DNA of 28,198 nt from contig DCBH01000068.1 of the NCBI GenBank assembly GCA_002313415.1, forward strand, positions 1 to 28,198. The letters run 5' to 3'. Both the position numbers and the translations under genes were made by a program. This stretch comes from Flavobacteriales bacterium UBA1112 (lineage in GTDB: Bacteria; Bacteroidota; Bacteroidia; Flavobacteriales_D; Sanyastnellaceae). The notes below the pieces were generated by a model. That model had not been told where the DNA came from and searched no databases. It saw nothing but the letters and a program-made list of their open reading frames with translations. This document shows, piece by piece, positions 14,427 to 22,888 of the stretch (positions are counted from its first letter, which is position 1; every line of letters begins with the position of its first letter).

Positions 14427-15279
14427 CGCGCAGCCATGTGTCAACGAATATTGCCCCAATCACAAGCGCCGCACCAACATAAAAGCCTGGGGAGAAACGT
14501 TCGTTGAACAACAGATATGCCAAGACGATGGCGTAAATCGGTTCGAGATTGATTGCCATCGCCGACTCAAATGGGGTCAGATGTTCAAGCACCTGAATAG
14601 AAACCATGAAAGCAAAAGATGTCGCGACCACGGCGAGCAATAAAATCCAAATCCAATCCGAGGCTGACAAAAGAATCAACGACACGTCAAACTCTCCTTG
14701 AACCCCAAGCCAAATCGCCATGCCTACACTCGCGGCCAACAACTCCACTGCACTCAATTGGATGGGGTCGTGGCGTTGAACGAGCACCCCGTTGATTGTG
14801 CCAAAAATTGCTGCAAGGATTGCGCTCACCAATCCGAGAATCATGCCTAACATTTGATTCCTTTCCGCCTGAAAAACCATTGCGATGCCTACAAATACGA
14901 CGGCCGCAACGACCATTTCACGCCACGCAATTGCGCGCCTGAAAACAACTGGCTCAATCATGCTCACAAACAATGGCGCTGTAGCCAACATCGTCAAAGC
15001 CAACCCCACAGAGCTCGTTTTGATGGACGCAAAAAAGGTCACCCAATGCGCCGCAACAACCCAGCCAACAGCTCCCGCACGAATTACGTTTGACATCGTC
15101 CAACTGCCCCATCGCGAGCGAAGCCAAAGAAACGCCGCTGTTGAAACGCCGCCTAATGTCACCCGCCAAAACACCAGCGGTTCAGCGTCAATCGAAATCA
15201 GCTTCCCTAAAATCCCTGTAAATCCGAAGATGACAACAACGCCATGAAGGAGAAGAAGGCTGCGGTTTCGCGAAGTCAT
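14383..15279 (-). CDS. EamA/DMT-superfamily transporter
   Basis: A 298-residue integral membrane protein with about ten predicted transmembrane segments arranged as two EamA repeats: first half from LLLLHGVVVIFGFTGILGKL, second half from GLVSAILAAIFGTINGVLVQ. AINLEPIYAIVLAYLLFNERF near the C-terminus is the typical EamA signature (LEP..A...A....E). Members export amino acids, metabolites or drugs; the substrate cannot be predicted. The ATG at 15279 shares its A with the TGA of the upstream gene (TGATG), so translation is probably coupled to the large T9SS protein. A TTG one codon earlier is possible. The 3' end overlaps hemW by 44 bases. Confidence 0.9.
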   Translation of the reverse strand: MTSRNRSLLLLHGVVVIFGFTGILGKLISIDAEPLVFWRVTLGGVSTAAFLWLRSRWGSWTMSNVIRAGAVGWVVAAHWVTFFASIKTSSVGLALTMLATAPLFVSMIEPVVFRRAIAWREMVVAAVVFVGIAMVFQAERNQMLGMILGLVSAILAAIFGTINGVLVQRHDPIQLSAVELLAASVGMAIWLGVQGEFDVSLILLSASDWIWILLLAVVATSFAFMVSIQVLEHLTPFESAMAINLEPIYAIVLAYLLFNERFSPGFYVGAALVIGAIFVDTWLRASPREKEMPTRDPQ

Positions 15280-18200
15280 CAACGCTGAATAACAAAACGC
15301 ACTGTTCGAGGTGACGACGCAAAGGATTCAGGAATCACCTCAAGCGTATACACGCCCGAAGGCCAAGACGACACATCCGTTGCACAACGCCCGGCAAATT
15401 CGCGATCGATAGAAAACATTACGCGACCAACTTCATCACGCACCTTCAGTGTTGATCTTGTGGAACACTCCACATGCAAGATGTCTGATGCTGGGTTGGG
15501 AAACACATCTACCTCCAACGTGGTTTGCGGCACCCCATCCTCTTCCTCAACCACAATCTCAGTTGAGGACTGATCTGAACACACGCCGTTGGCATCAGTC
15601 GCCGTCAAGAATATGTTGTACGTTCCGGGCTCGCTGTAAATAAGCTCTGGGTCTTCTTCATTGCTAAATGTTCCGTTTCCGAACGACCACTGATAGTACT
15701 CCGCATTTTCGCTTTCATTGATGGCAAACACAGGTGTGCCACCCAGCACCAAGACTTCAGGCACCGTGAATTGAGAGAGGACCGGTTCGGTCAAGTCATC
15801 CAAACTTCTTGGAAGCAGGGTGTATCCGTCCAAGAATGGTGCACTGCCGTCAGACTGCCCTCCAATGCCTGTCAATCCGAATGTGCCTAAAGGAGGAGGT
15901 GTGCCCCAAATGTCAGTATTGCCGTCAATTTGTATTTGCAAATCTCCGATGCCGTAATCGACCGTCACCACAAAAAAGGGCCAAAGGTTGGTCCATTGAG
16001 TGGGGTCCACCAACTTCACACACTTCAATTTCACCACGCGCGACTCTGTTTCTTCGCCCATCTCTTGAACCAAGATCGGTTCTTGCGTTTCAAATCCCCC
16101 TCCCTCATCAATCAATGTGTCGGCATAAAGTGTTGCGAGCCCCTGATATTGACCGACGACGCCACGAACACGAACGCTGTCCCCCTCTTGAACTTCGTAA
16201 CCATAGTTGTTGATCGCGCTGAATACGTTGATTCCGTTGGTGGCGTCAATCAGTGTAAACCTAAGCCCTTGGGGGTAATCATTCCATCCGTGCACGATCC
16301 CCCTGAGCTCGCAGGCAGTGTCGATGCTGTCTAACACCCCCTGATTGTCGGTTCCGCGGACCATGTTGATGTCGTAGACGGGGTAAGTCAAGTCCGACGG
16401 CAAGATGTGGACGACCACATTTTGAATGCCCAACACAGCACCCCCAGAAAGAATCGTCATTGTCAACTCTACATCTTCTTGTAGCTCTGGGTTCTCATCG
16501 TCAATGGCCACAAAATTGAATGATTGGCTGTTCAACAAACCCGACTGAAATGTAAAATTCAGCGGAAATACCGCGGGGTAATCCGCACCAGCATCGGCGT
16601 CACCCCCGGTCACCTCGAGCTGAATTTCCACATCTTCCAATGGATAGCTCACCAACATCTCAACTTCAACAGCGCCACCTTCGACGACGTACAACTCTGG
16701 AGCGGCAAAGCCAACAACCATGGTCCCCAAGCCCCCACAAGACGCAGTATGCTCTCCAAGAAAATCAAACGTGTCTTGAGGATATACATCCCACTGTGTT
16801 TGACCCTCAGTCCAATCTGTCGAACCCTGTCCGATGTTGGGTTTTCGAACAAGGGTATATTCAGCCATGGCGCCATCTGCTACAGGCCAAGCACCAAGCG
16901 GATCTTCCCCGATTACACCCATCATGTCAATGATTTCTCCATTTTTGCGCAACACAATGGGGTCGTTTCCATTGTACCAAGTGACTGTGCTCAACGCCTG
17001 ACTTTGGTTGATGATTTCTGGAGCCGCTTGTGGGTTGCCCAACACAGTTACTCCACCAGAAACAAGTACCCCTTCCAAATCCAACGATTGTATTGGCGTC
17101 AGTGACCCGTTGTTGTACACCTCCATGGTGTACGGGGTAAGGTCCACATCAAACGGCGTAGGATTATGCACCTCAAGCGCCTTGTTGTTGCTCGTACCCT
17201 CAACGTATTCACTGATGATCAAATCGTCACACAATCCTGCAGAACCGCATTGCAAAATGCTCACGGGTAAAAAGTTCGAGGACAAACTGTCGCAACCAAA
17301 AGCTGCCACATCGTATACCACATCTCCATTTTCAATGCTTGTCGAGTCCAATCCATCTTGATAACTGAGACCCCAAACGCGATAGTCGCCGGCCTCACCA
17401 AAGCCTGCGAAATCGTAATACGGCTCATCTGTGGTTTCCAAAATTTCATTGGCTTCATTGCAAATCAAAAAAACGTATTCACCCTCAACCGCATCGCTAT
17501 AATACCCAAATGGAATCAGGGCGCCGTCCTCTGTAAGACACGCTTCTGCATCTGCTTCCCCTCCTGCTGTCAACAGTGTGCCACCGTCACACGATGGGAT
17601 TTCACATGTCTCCCCCGTCAACGTTACGAACTCCTCAGAAACGCTCACACAACCACCGTCAGGCATTGTGGTCAGGTTTGATAACGAGGTCCATCCCTCT
17701 GCCAACGGTGCGTTGTGTGAGATGGCATACACCTCAAAAAAACCATCACCTAAGCCTTCCATGTTGATGGCTGTCCCCAAAAAGACGCCCACCAATTCTT
17801 CCGTCTCTGCATTCACAATCGCCAAGCTCGTGGCGGCCGAAACTGCATCACTGACATGTGTAAAACCCACAATCTCCGGCCCTGCGTCAGTGCAAAGCAA
17901 TGTGTTGTCCATGTTGTTTAATGACAAGTGGCCACCCTCGCAAAGCAACACGTTAGACACTCCTGGGCTCAGTGCTTGCATGACAAAACCCAGGTCAAAC
18001 GGTTCGCCTCCATCGGGAACCCGAGACAATCCGTCAGAACCTGGTTCAACATCATCTCCACTCTCGTCGATGGTGAATGTGGCGCTGGGGTTGATTGTGG
18101 AAACTAGAGGAGCCATTTGGGGGTGTGTCACGCTCGTAGAGCCATACAACACCGCATCAAGCATGTTTCCAAAAACTGGCGGTTGATTTACTTGGAATGT

Positions 18201-18545
18201 CGATGCTGGTGTCGCCGCAAGAACAATCCCTGCAACGGTATTTTGCCAACCTTCCCCATAGAGGACCAAAAACCCATCATCATTGAGCGCCAAGCCACCC
18301 AAGTCGACTACAGTTTGTGTCTGGGCCTCCCATGAACCTTCGCTGTACGCAGATTTTACAACAACAAGCGTATGGTCATCTAAAGCTGTGCCCGGAGCCC
18401 CATAAAGCTCCACAAACTGACCAACCTCGGGGCCGACGACGAGATTGAGCTCGTTGATGACAACTTCTTGGGCGAAAACAGTTGCGCTACCCATCAAGAC
18501 CTTCAAGACCAATGCAGCGCTCAGGGAAACCAAATTTCCTTTCAT
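15279..18545 (-). CDS. Large multidomain secreted protein: lamin-tail-like, Calx-beta-like, PKD and T9SS type A domains
   Basis: A 1088-residue protein. A signal peptide (1-25, ending VFAQ) is followed by a lamin-tail-like domain (about 26-190: VVINELNLVVG..GQFVELYG). Next are two Cys-containing repeats of the C(E/D)GG type, and a second lamin-tail domain (about 440-605: DDLIISEYVEGTSNNKALEV, with NGDPI-like WYNGNDPIVLRKNG). Then come a Calx-beta-like acidic region (about 610-720), a DUF5689/OB-like segment (about 725-840: CELRGIVHGW, YEVQEGDSVRVRGVVGQYQG), a PKD domain (about 925-1005: YYQWSFGNGTFSNEEDPELIY) and a type A T9SS domain (1006-1088: VDVFPNPASDILHVECS, VYTLEV). The arrangement resembles T9SS-exported proteins associated with extracellular nucleases, but no nuclease domain is visible here. 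It is probably exported and surface-attached or released; its role is unknown. It is co-directional and 1-base overlapped with the EamA gene. Confidence 0.87.
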   Translation of the reverse strand: MKGNLVSLSAALVLKVLMGSATVFAQEVVINELNLVVGPEVGQFVELYGAPGTALDDHTLVVVKSAYSEGSWEAQTQTVVDLGGLALNDDGFLVLYGEGWQNTVAGIVLAATPASTFQVNQPPVFGNMLDAVLYGSTSVTHPQMAPLVSTINPSATFTIDESGDDVEPGSDGLSRVPDGGEPFDLGFVMQALSPGVSNVLLCEGGHLSLNNMDNTLLCTDAGPEIVGFTHVSDAVSAATSLAIVNAETEELVGVFLGTAINMEGLGDGFFEVYAISHNAPLAEGWTSLSNLTTMPDGGCVSVSEEFVTLTGETCEIPSCDGGTLLTAGGEADAEACLTEDGALIPFGYYSDAVEGEYVFLICNEANEILETTDEPYYDFAGFGEAGDYRVWGLSYQDGLDSTSIENGDVVYDVAAFGCDSLSSNFLPVSILQCGSAGLCDDLIISEYVEGTSNNKALEVHNPTPFDVDLTPYTMEVYNNGSLTPIQSLDLEGVLVSGGVTVLGNPQAAPEIINQSQALSTVTWYNGNDPIVLRKNGEIIDMMGVIGEDPLGAWPVADGAMAEYTLVRKPNIGQGSTDWTEGQTQWDVYPQDTFDFLGEHTASCGGLGTMVVGFAAPELYVVEGGAVEVEMLVSYPLEDVEIQLEVTGGDADAGADYPAVFPLNFTFQSGLLNSQSFNFVAIDDENPELQEDVELTMTILSGGAVLGIQNVVVHILPSDLTYPVYDINMVRGTDNQGVLDSIDTACELRGIVHGWNDYPQGLRFTLIDATNGINVFSAINNYGYEVQEGDSVRVRGVVGQYQGLATLYADTLIDEGGGFETQEPILVQEMGEETESRVVKLKCVKLVDPTQWTNLWPFFVVTVDYGIGDLQIQIDGNTDIWGTPPPLGTFGLTGIGGQSDGSAPFLDGYTLLPRSLDDLTEPVLSQFTVPEVLVLGGTPVFAINESENAEYYQWSFGNGTFSNEEDPELIYSEPGTYNIFLTATDANGVCSDQSSTEIVVEEEDGVPQTTLEVDVFPNPASDILHVECSTRSTLKVRDEVGRVMFSIDREFAGRCATDVSSWPSGVYTLEVIPESFASSPRTVRFVIQR

Positions 18546-18567
18546 GGCGTAGGATGTGAATGGACAT

Positions 18568-18575
18568 CGAAGGTA
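18568..18575 (-). promoter_or_regulatory. Promoter-like -7 motif (TACCTTCG) for the 1088-residue T9SS protein
   Basis: 7 of 8 match to TAnnTTTG on the minus strand, 22 bases before the ATG at 18545. It lies 3 bases from the opposing TACCTTTC of the DUF4175 gene, forming a back-to-back pair in a 52-base divergent gap. Confidence 0.4.
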
Positions 18576-18578
18576 GCG

Positions 18579-18586
18579 TACCTTTC
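18579..18586 (+). promoter_or_regulatory. Promoter-like -7 motif (TACCTTTC) for the DUF4175-ybeY operon
   Basis: 7 of 8 match to TAnnTTTG, 11 bases before the ATG at 18598. Probably the promoter for the DUF4175, ATPase and ybeY genes. Confidence 0.4.
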
Positions 18587-18597
18587 ATGAGCACGAC

Positions 18598-21500
18598 ATG
18601 ACGGCGACAACATCTCTGATAGACAAGTTGGATGAATTCATCCGACGCTACCATCGAAACAAGGCCCTTCGCGGGGCTTTGTTGTCCTTTGCCACACTCT
18701 CCGCAGGAGCGCTTTTGCTTGCCGCTTTGGAAAATGTTGGGCGGTTCGGCGTGATTGGCCGAACCGTGATCTTCTATTCCTTCTCGGCTTTGACGGTTGC
18801 CGCGCTCACAACCCAAGTTCTTTGGCCTGTGCTTCAGTGGTTTCGGTTCCGCCGCGGATTGTCCTACGACGAAGCCGCCCGCATCGTGGGCGCCCACTTT
18901 CCAGAAGTCCAAGACAAGCTCCTGAACACCCTTCAACTTCAACAACAAGTTGAATACGCCCAAGGCGCTGATGTCAGGCTTTTGGCCGCAAGCATTGAAC
19001 AGCGAACAGCATCTTTAAGGCCCTTGCCTTTTACCCAAGCGGTCGATGTAACCGCCGCATTTAAAGCTCTGCGAATTGCGCTCCCCATGTTGGTGGTTGG
19101 TGGCTCCTTGATTTGGTTGAGGCCAACCTGGGTAACTGAGCCTGCCTCCAGGATCGTTCAACACCGAACAGAATTTCTTGAGCCTGCTCCTTTTCGGTTT
19201 GATCTCCAAAACACGAGCCTCGCTGTCGTTGCTGGCGACCCCTTCACGGTGGAGGTTAAGGTTGTAGGTGACGACCTTCCCGCAGCGGTCATGGTGGAAT
19301 CTCATGGTGGACGTTTCCGCATGGAGCGTGCCCGCGACCAGGTCTTCCGATATACCTTTCCTTCGGTTCGTTCAAATACGCCTTTTTTGTTCTTGGCCAA
19401 TGGCTGGCGCTCACAAGAATATGTTGCTGAACCTTTTGCCCTGCCTGCTCTGGCAGAGCTTCGTATTCAGGCCATCCCCCCAAGATATACAGGGCTTCCC
19501 GCCATTGACCAAGTCAATCAAGGTGACCTTTCTGTGCCTGAAGGAACACCTATACAATGGTCCATTCGGGTGGCTCACGGAGATGGTGTCAGATTGCATT
19601 TGGCGGAACGCGCTTTGCCCGTTCGTTCTGGTGCCGCAAACACTTTTTTCGCCAACTGGGTCGCCTCGTCAAACACCACGTACTGGATTACTCCTACTGG
19701 GGCGAAAACTGCTGGCGACTCTTTGCGACACCGAATCCGGGTTGTTCGAGACGGCAAGCCATCCATACGTGTTCAAGAAGAGTCTGACGGCACTTCTCGC
19801 AAGCGTAGACATTTTACTGGTTCAATCCAAGACGACTACGGATTCAGCCGACTGACATTCGTCTGGACCCTCTTAAATCAAAAGTCCCAAGCGCGCGCTC
19901 AAAACGCTCTTATCACAGAACGAAATGAGTCACTGGCCTTGGAGGGGCGAGAAGAACTCAACGTACCTGCTGGCCGTAAGGATACGTTTTTCCACACCTG
20001 GGACTTGAGCGAACTCAACTGGCAAGAAGGCGAGGTAATAGAGTGTTGGTTCGAGGTTTGGGACAACGACGAGGTGCACGGAGCCAAGATGGTGCGTTCT
20101 GCAACCACGCGCATTGCTGCTCCGAGCCAAGATGAAATTCGACAAGAACGAATTGAAACCGCAAGCTCCATTGAAGATGATCTCGAAGAGGCTTCGAAGG
20201 AAGCCGCTGAGCTTCGCGAGGCCATGGAGGCCATGCAGGAACGTCTTCGCGAACAAGGCGAAATGACATGGCAAGACCGCCAAGCCATGGAGGGTTTGAT
20301 GCAGCAACAACAGACCCTTCAAGAAAAGCTTGAGATGATGCGAGAGGAAAATGAGCGCAAAGACGATCGATCCAACGAATTCAGCAAGCAGGAGGAGCGC
20401 ATCCTTGACAAACAAGAACAACTTCAAAAACTCATGGACAACATCATGAGTGAAGAACTACGTCAGATCTACGAAAAGATGGAGGAGCTGATGCGTGAAA
20501 TGGATCCTGAACAATTGCAAGAGCAGCTCAACGAGATGGAGCTCAATCACGACGCCATGGAAAAAGAGCTTGACAGGGCTCTAGAACAATTCCGTCAATT
20601 GGAGTGGGACACGAAGATGGAAGAAGCCATCGAAGACTTAAAAAAATTGGCTGATGAGCAAAAGGCTCTTTCTGAAGAAACCGATTTGGGTCTCCTCAGT
20701 CGCGACAAACTCAAAACCAAACAAGACAGCTTAAATCAAGCCTTTTTGGAGCTTCGTGAAGACTTCAAACAGCTCAAAAAAGACAATCAACAACTTGAAA
20801 ACCCCAACCCCATGATGGACAGCTCCGAAGAAGAGCAGTCCATTCAAGAAGAGATGCAAAACGGCGCGGACCAACTGGACAGGGGTAAAGACAAAAAGGC
20901 ATCTGACAGTCAGCAAAAAGCAGCCGAACAAATGGAACAACTTGCTCAACAAATGGAGCAAATGCAAATGGAATCTGAGTCAGAATCCGCCAGTGAAGAC
21001 ATGGATGCGTTAAGGGCTCTGTTGGAAAACATTTTGACCCTGTCTTTTGAAGAGGAGGGTTTGATGGCAGAGTTGAAAATGACAAATGAGCAAGACCCCA
21101 GATACATCAACCACGGGCAAGCACAAAGAACATTGAAGGACGAGGCGGTCATGGTCGAAGACAGCCTTTTTGAGCTTAGCCTACGCATCCCCCAACTCGC
21201 CTCAGCAGTCAATCGAGAAATTGGATTGGTTAACCGACATATGACGAAAGCTCTTGATGGATTTGGAGACCGCCAAACCGCGAACATCGCCATGAACCAA
21301 CAATACGTCATGACGTCCTTCAACAACCTTGCCCTGCTTTTGGATGAGGCGTTGCAGCAGATGCAACAACAACAAGCGCAAAAACAACCCGGATCAGGAA
21401 ACTGCGAAAAACCTGGCGGGTCAGGAAGCCCGTCTTCCTCTCCAAAAGCTGGGGACATGAAGAAAATGCAACAGGCGCTGGGGCAGAAGCTTGAAAAAAT

Positions 21501-22020
21501 GAAAGAGCAAATGGGCAAGGGTGCCAATCAGGGCAAGGTTGGACAAAAACGCTCTGGAGGCATGTCAAAAGAACTCGCACAAATGGCTGCCCAACAAGCC
21601 GCCCTCCGCAAAATGGCACAAGACAAGGCCAAGCAACTCAATGAAGACGGTTCCGGCAAGGGCAATCACATGAGTGAAATCGCGAAAGAGATGGAAGAGC
21701 TCGAGCGCGACCTCGTCAACCGGCAAATCGATCAGGCCACGTTGCAGCGCCAACAAGACCTCATCACTCGATTGCTGGAGGCTGAAAATGCAGAACGCAT
21801 CCGTGGCGAAAAAGAAGAGCGTACGTCACAAACAGGCGATGACAACCTCAAGGCCTCTCCCCCACAAACGTCGGAATATCTCCGCCAAAAGATGAACGAG
21901 CTTGAATTGTTACGCACAGTCCCCGCTGAACTACTTCCGTACTATCGCGATCGCGTGAACGATTATTTCAATACTTTGGACGTCGAACCTGAAAACACAC
22001 AACCCGATTTGAAGCCATGA
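18598..22020 (+). CDS. DUF4175-like membrane protein with long coiled coil
   Basis: A 1140-residue protein. Two hydrophobic segments lie at about 25-48 and 52-78 and a third at about 158-175 (LPMLVVGGSLIWL), so the N-terminus is membrane-anchored. A beta-rich region follows (about 190-510), then a very long charged, Gln/Met/Glu-rich coiled coil (about 515-800), a less charged helical part with HGQAQRTLKDEAVM, a Gly/Ser/Pro linker (about 930-955) and a second Lys/Gln/Met-rich coiled coil. The C-terminus is ELLPYYRDRVNDYF. This matches DUF4175-type proteins of Bacteroidota, whose function is unknown. It overlaps the next gene by ATGA, so it is co-translated with the RsbW-like ATPase; in the Bacteroidota genomes I recall, this gene order with ybeY and mnmG is common. 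A cell-envelope role is inference. Confidence 0.85.
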   Translation: MTATTSLIDKLDEFIRRYHRNKALRGALLSFATLSAGALLLAALENVGRFGVIGRTVIFYSFSALTVAALTTQVLWPVLQWFRFRRGLSYDEAARIVGAHFPEVQDKLLNTLQLQQQVEYAQGADVRLLAASIEQRTASLRPLPFTQAVDVTAAFKALRIALPMLVVGGSLIWLRPTWVTEPASRIVQHRTEFLEPAPFRFDLQNTSLAVVAGDPFTVEVKVVGDDLPAAVMVESHGGRFRMERARDQVFRYTFPSVRSNTPFLFLANGWRSQEYVAEPFALPALAELRIQAIPPRYTGLPAIDQVNQGDLSVPEGTPIQWSIRVAHGDGVRLHLAERALPVRSGAANTFFANWVASSNTTYWITPTGAKTAGDSLRHRIRVVRDGKPSIRVQEESDGTSRKRRHFTGSIQDDYGFSRLTFVWTLLNQKSQARAQNALITERNESLALEGREELNVPAGRKDTFFHTWDLSELNWQEGEVIECWFEVWDNDEVHGAKMVRSATTRIAAPSQDEIRQERIETASSIEDDLEEASKEAAELREAMEAMQERLREQGEMTWQDRQAMEGLMQQQQTLQEKLEMMREENERKDDRSNEFSKQEERILDKQEQLQKLMDNIMSEELRQIYEKMEELMREMDPEQLQEQLNEMELNHDAMEKELDRALEQFRQLEWDTKMEEAIEDLKKLADEQKALSEETDLGLLSRDKLKTKQDSLNQAFLELREDFKQLKKDNQQLENPNPMMDSSEEEQSIQEEMQNGADQLDRGKDKKASDSQQKAAEQMEQLAQQMEQMQMESESESASEDMDALRALLENILTLSFEEEGLMAELKMTNEQDPRYINHGQAQRTLKDEAVMVEDSLFELSLRIPQLASAVNREIGLVNRHMTKALDGFGDRQTANIAMNQQYVMTSFNNLALLLDEALQQMQQQQAQKQPGSGNCEKPGGSGSPSSSPKAGDMKKMQQALGQKLEKMKEQMGKGANQGKVGQKRSGGMSKELAQMAAQQAALRKMAQDKAKQLNEDGSGKGNHMSEIAKEMEELERDLVNRQIDQATLQRQQDLITRLLEAENAERIRGEKEERTSQTGDDNLKASPPQTSEYLRQKMNELELLRTVPAELLPYYRDRVNDYFNTLDVEPENTQPDLKP

Positions 22021-22430
22021 CAACGACGATGCCTGAATTGCGTTTCGATTCCAAGCCCGAAAACATCGCCATTGTGGAGCGGCTCATTGATCAAATCAGC
22101 GAAGATCACAGCATCATTCCTGAGCATTATGGCAATGTCCTCATCGCCATGACAGAAGCTGTCAACAATGCCATTGTTCACGGCAACAAACTCGACCCTG
22201 AGAAATCAGTTACCGTATCCTGCGCCATTGACGGCAAAAGTCTTGTCTTTCGCATTTCCGATGAAGGTCCTGGTTTTGATTATGAAAACCTGCCCGACCC
22301 AACCGCACCAGAAAACATCGAAAAACCTCATGGACGTGGCGTGTTCTTAATGCGCCACCTGGCCGATGATTGTGCGTTTGAAGACGCGGGTCGTGTCGTT
22401 GAGTTGACCTTTTCCAACGTCTTCGCTTGA
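22017..22430 (+). CDS. RsbW-like ATP-binding protein (GHKL ATPase, anti-sigma/serine-kinase type)
   Basis: A 137-residue single-domain HATPase_c_2 protein. The N-box-like helix is VLIAMTEAVNNAIVHGNKL, with Glu and Asn of E-x3-N; the G1 loop is ISDEGPGFD; the G2 loop is HGRGVFLMRHLAD; the last strand is VVELTFSN. This is the layout of RsbW/SpoIIAB serine kinases that bind partner proteins or sigma factors. No antagonist (STAS), phosphatase or sigma factor gene is adjacent, so the partner is unknown. Overlap of ATGA with the DUF4175 gene and a 4-base gap to ybeY place it inside a tight operon. An ATG three codons downstream could also be used. Confidence 0.88.
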   Translation: MTTTMPELRFDSKPENIAIVERLIDQISEDHSIIPEHYGNVLIAMTEAVNNAIVHGNKLDPEKSVTVSCAIDGKSLVFRISDEGPGFDYENLPDPTAPENIEKPHGRGVFLMRHLADDCAFEDAGRVVELTFSNVFA

Positions 22431-22434
22431 GCAC

Positions 22435-22863
22435 ATGATTGTTTTCGTGGACGGGGAGGTCCCGTGTCGGGTTCAACACCGACGAGCTGTCAAGTCATGG
22501 ATTCACTCTGTGATTGCGCATCACAACAAAACATTGGGGGACCTCAGCGTCGTGGCTTGCTCTGACGAACAACTTCTCGAATACAACCAAAAATACCTCG
22601 GTCACAACACGTTCACTGACATCATCACATTTGATTGCTCCGAAGGAAACCAGTTGTCTGGAGACCTCCTCATTTCCTTTGAAAGGGTTTCAGAAAACGC
22701 TGTTAACCAAGGTGTTGAGATGCAAAACGAGCTTCGCCGAGTGATCATTCACGGGGTGCTACACCTCGCCGGATTCCAAGACAAGACAGAGGAAGAATCC
22801 TCGGCCATGCGCCTTGCCGAAGACCAAGCCTTGAGCATGTTCCATGTGGAACATCGTGGCTAA
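22435..22863 (+). CDS. ybeY: rRNA maturation endoribonuclease YbeY
   Basis: A 142-residue protein of the YbeY (UPF0054) metalloprotein family. YNQKYLGHNTFTDIITFD is the conserved N-terminal block, LSGDLLISFERV the middle one, and HGVLHLAGFQDKTEEES the metal-binding motif. In the common H-x3-H-x5-H pattern the ligands are His106, His110 and a third His; here the third position is Asp116 (Gln115-Asp116), as I recall for Bacteroidota YbeY proteins. Role: single-strand RNase involved in 16S rRNA 3'-end maturation and ribosome quality control. The C-terminal tail MFHVEHRG is encoded by a parS-like palindrome (22838-22853), so the tail may be shaped by that site rather than by enzyme function. Confidence 0.93.
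   Translation: MIVFVDGEVPCRVQHRRAVKSWIHSVIAHHNKTLGDLSVVACSDEQLLEYNQKYLGHNTFTDIITFDCSEGNQLSGDLLISFERVSENAVNQGVEMQNELRRVIIHGVLHLAGFQDKTEEESSAMRLAEDQALSMFHVEHRG
22838..22853. other. parS-like ParB-binding palindrome 1
   Basis: TGTTCCATGTGGAACA is a near-perfect 16-bp palindrome (only the central T/G pair breaks symmetry), and A/T flanks extend the symmetry to 18 bp. It is one base different from TGTTCCACGTGGAACA, a form of the ParB-binding parS site (general consensus tGTTtCACGTGAAACa). It lies in the last codons of ybeY. A second, better copy lies 1.2 kb away in mnmG. Confidence 0.6.
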
Positions 22864-22875
22864 CACCTTCCTCCC

Positions 22876-22883
22876 GAACTTTG
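22876..22883 (+). promoter_or_regulatory. Promoter-like -7 motif (GAACTTTG) for mnmG
   Basis: 7 of 8 match to TAnnTTTG, 5 bases before the ATG at 22889. It supports 22889 over an upstream in-frame ATG at 22844 that would overlap ybeY. Confidence 0.4.
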
Positions 22884-22888
22884 TCTTC

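Noticed and set aside
19930..20427. Leu/Phe-rich open frame antisense to the DUF4175 coiled coil, resembling a membrane protein
   Set aside because: Antisense of Glu/Lys/Gln-rich codons gives Leu/Phe/Ser/Cys-rich translations; it is an artefact of composition.
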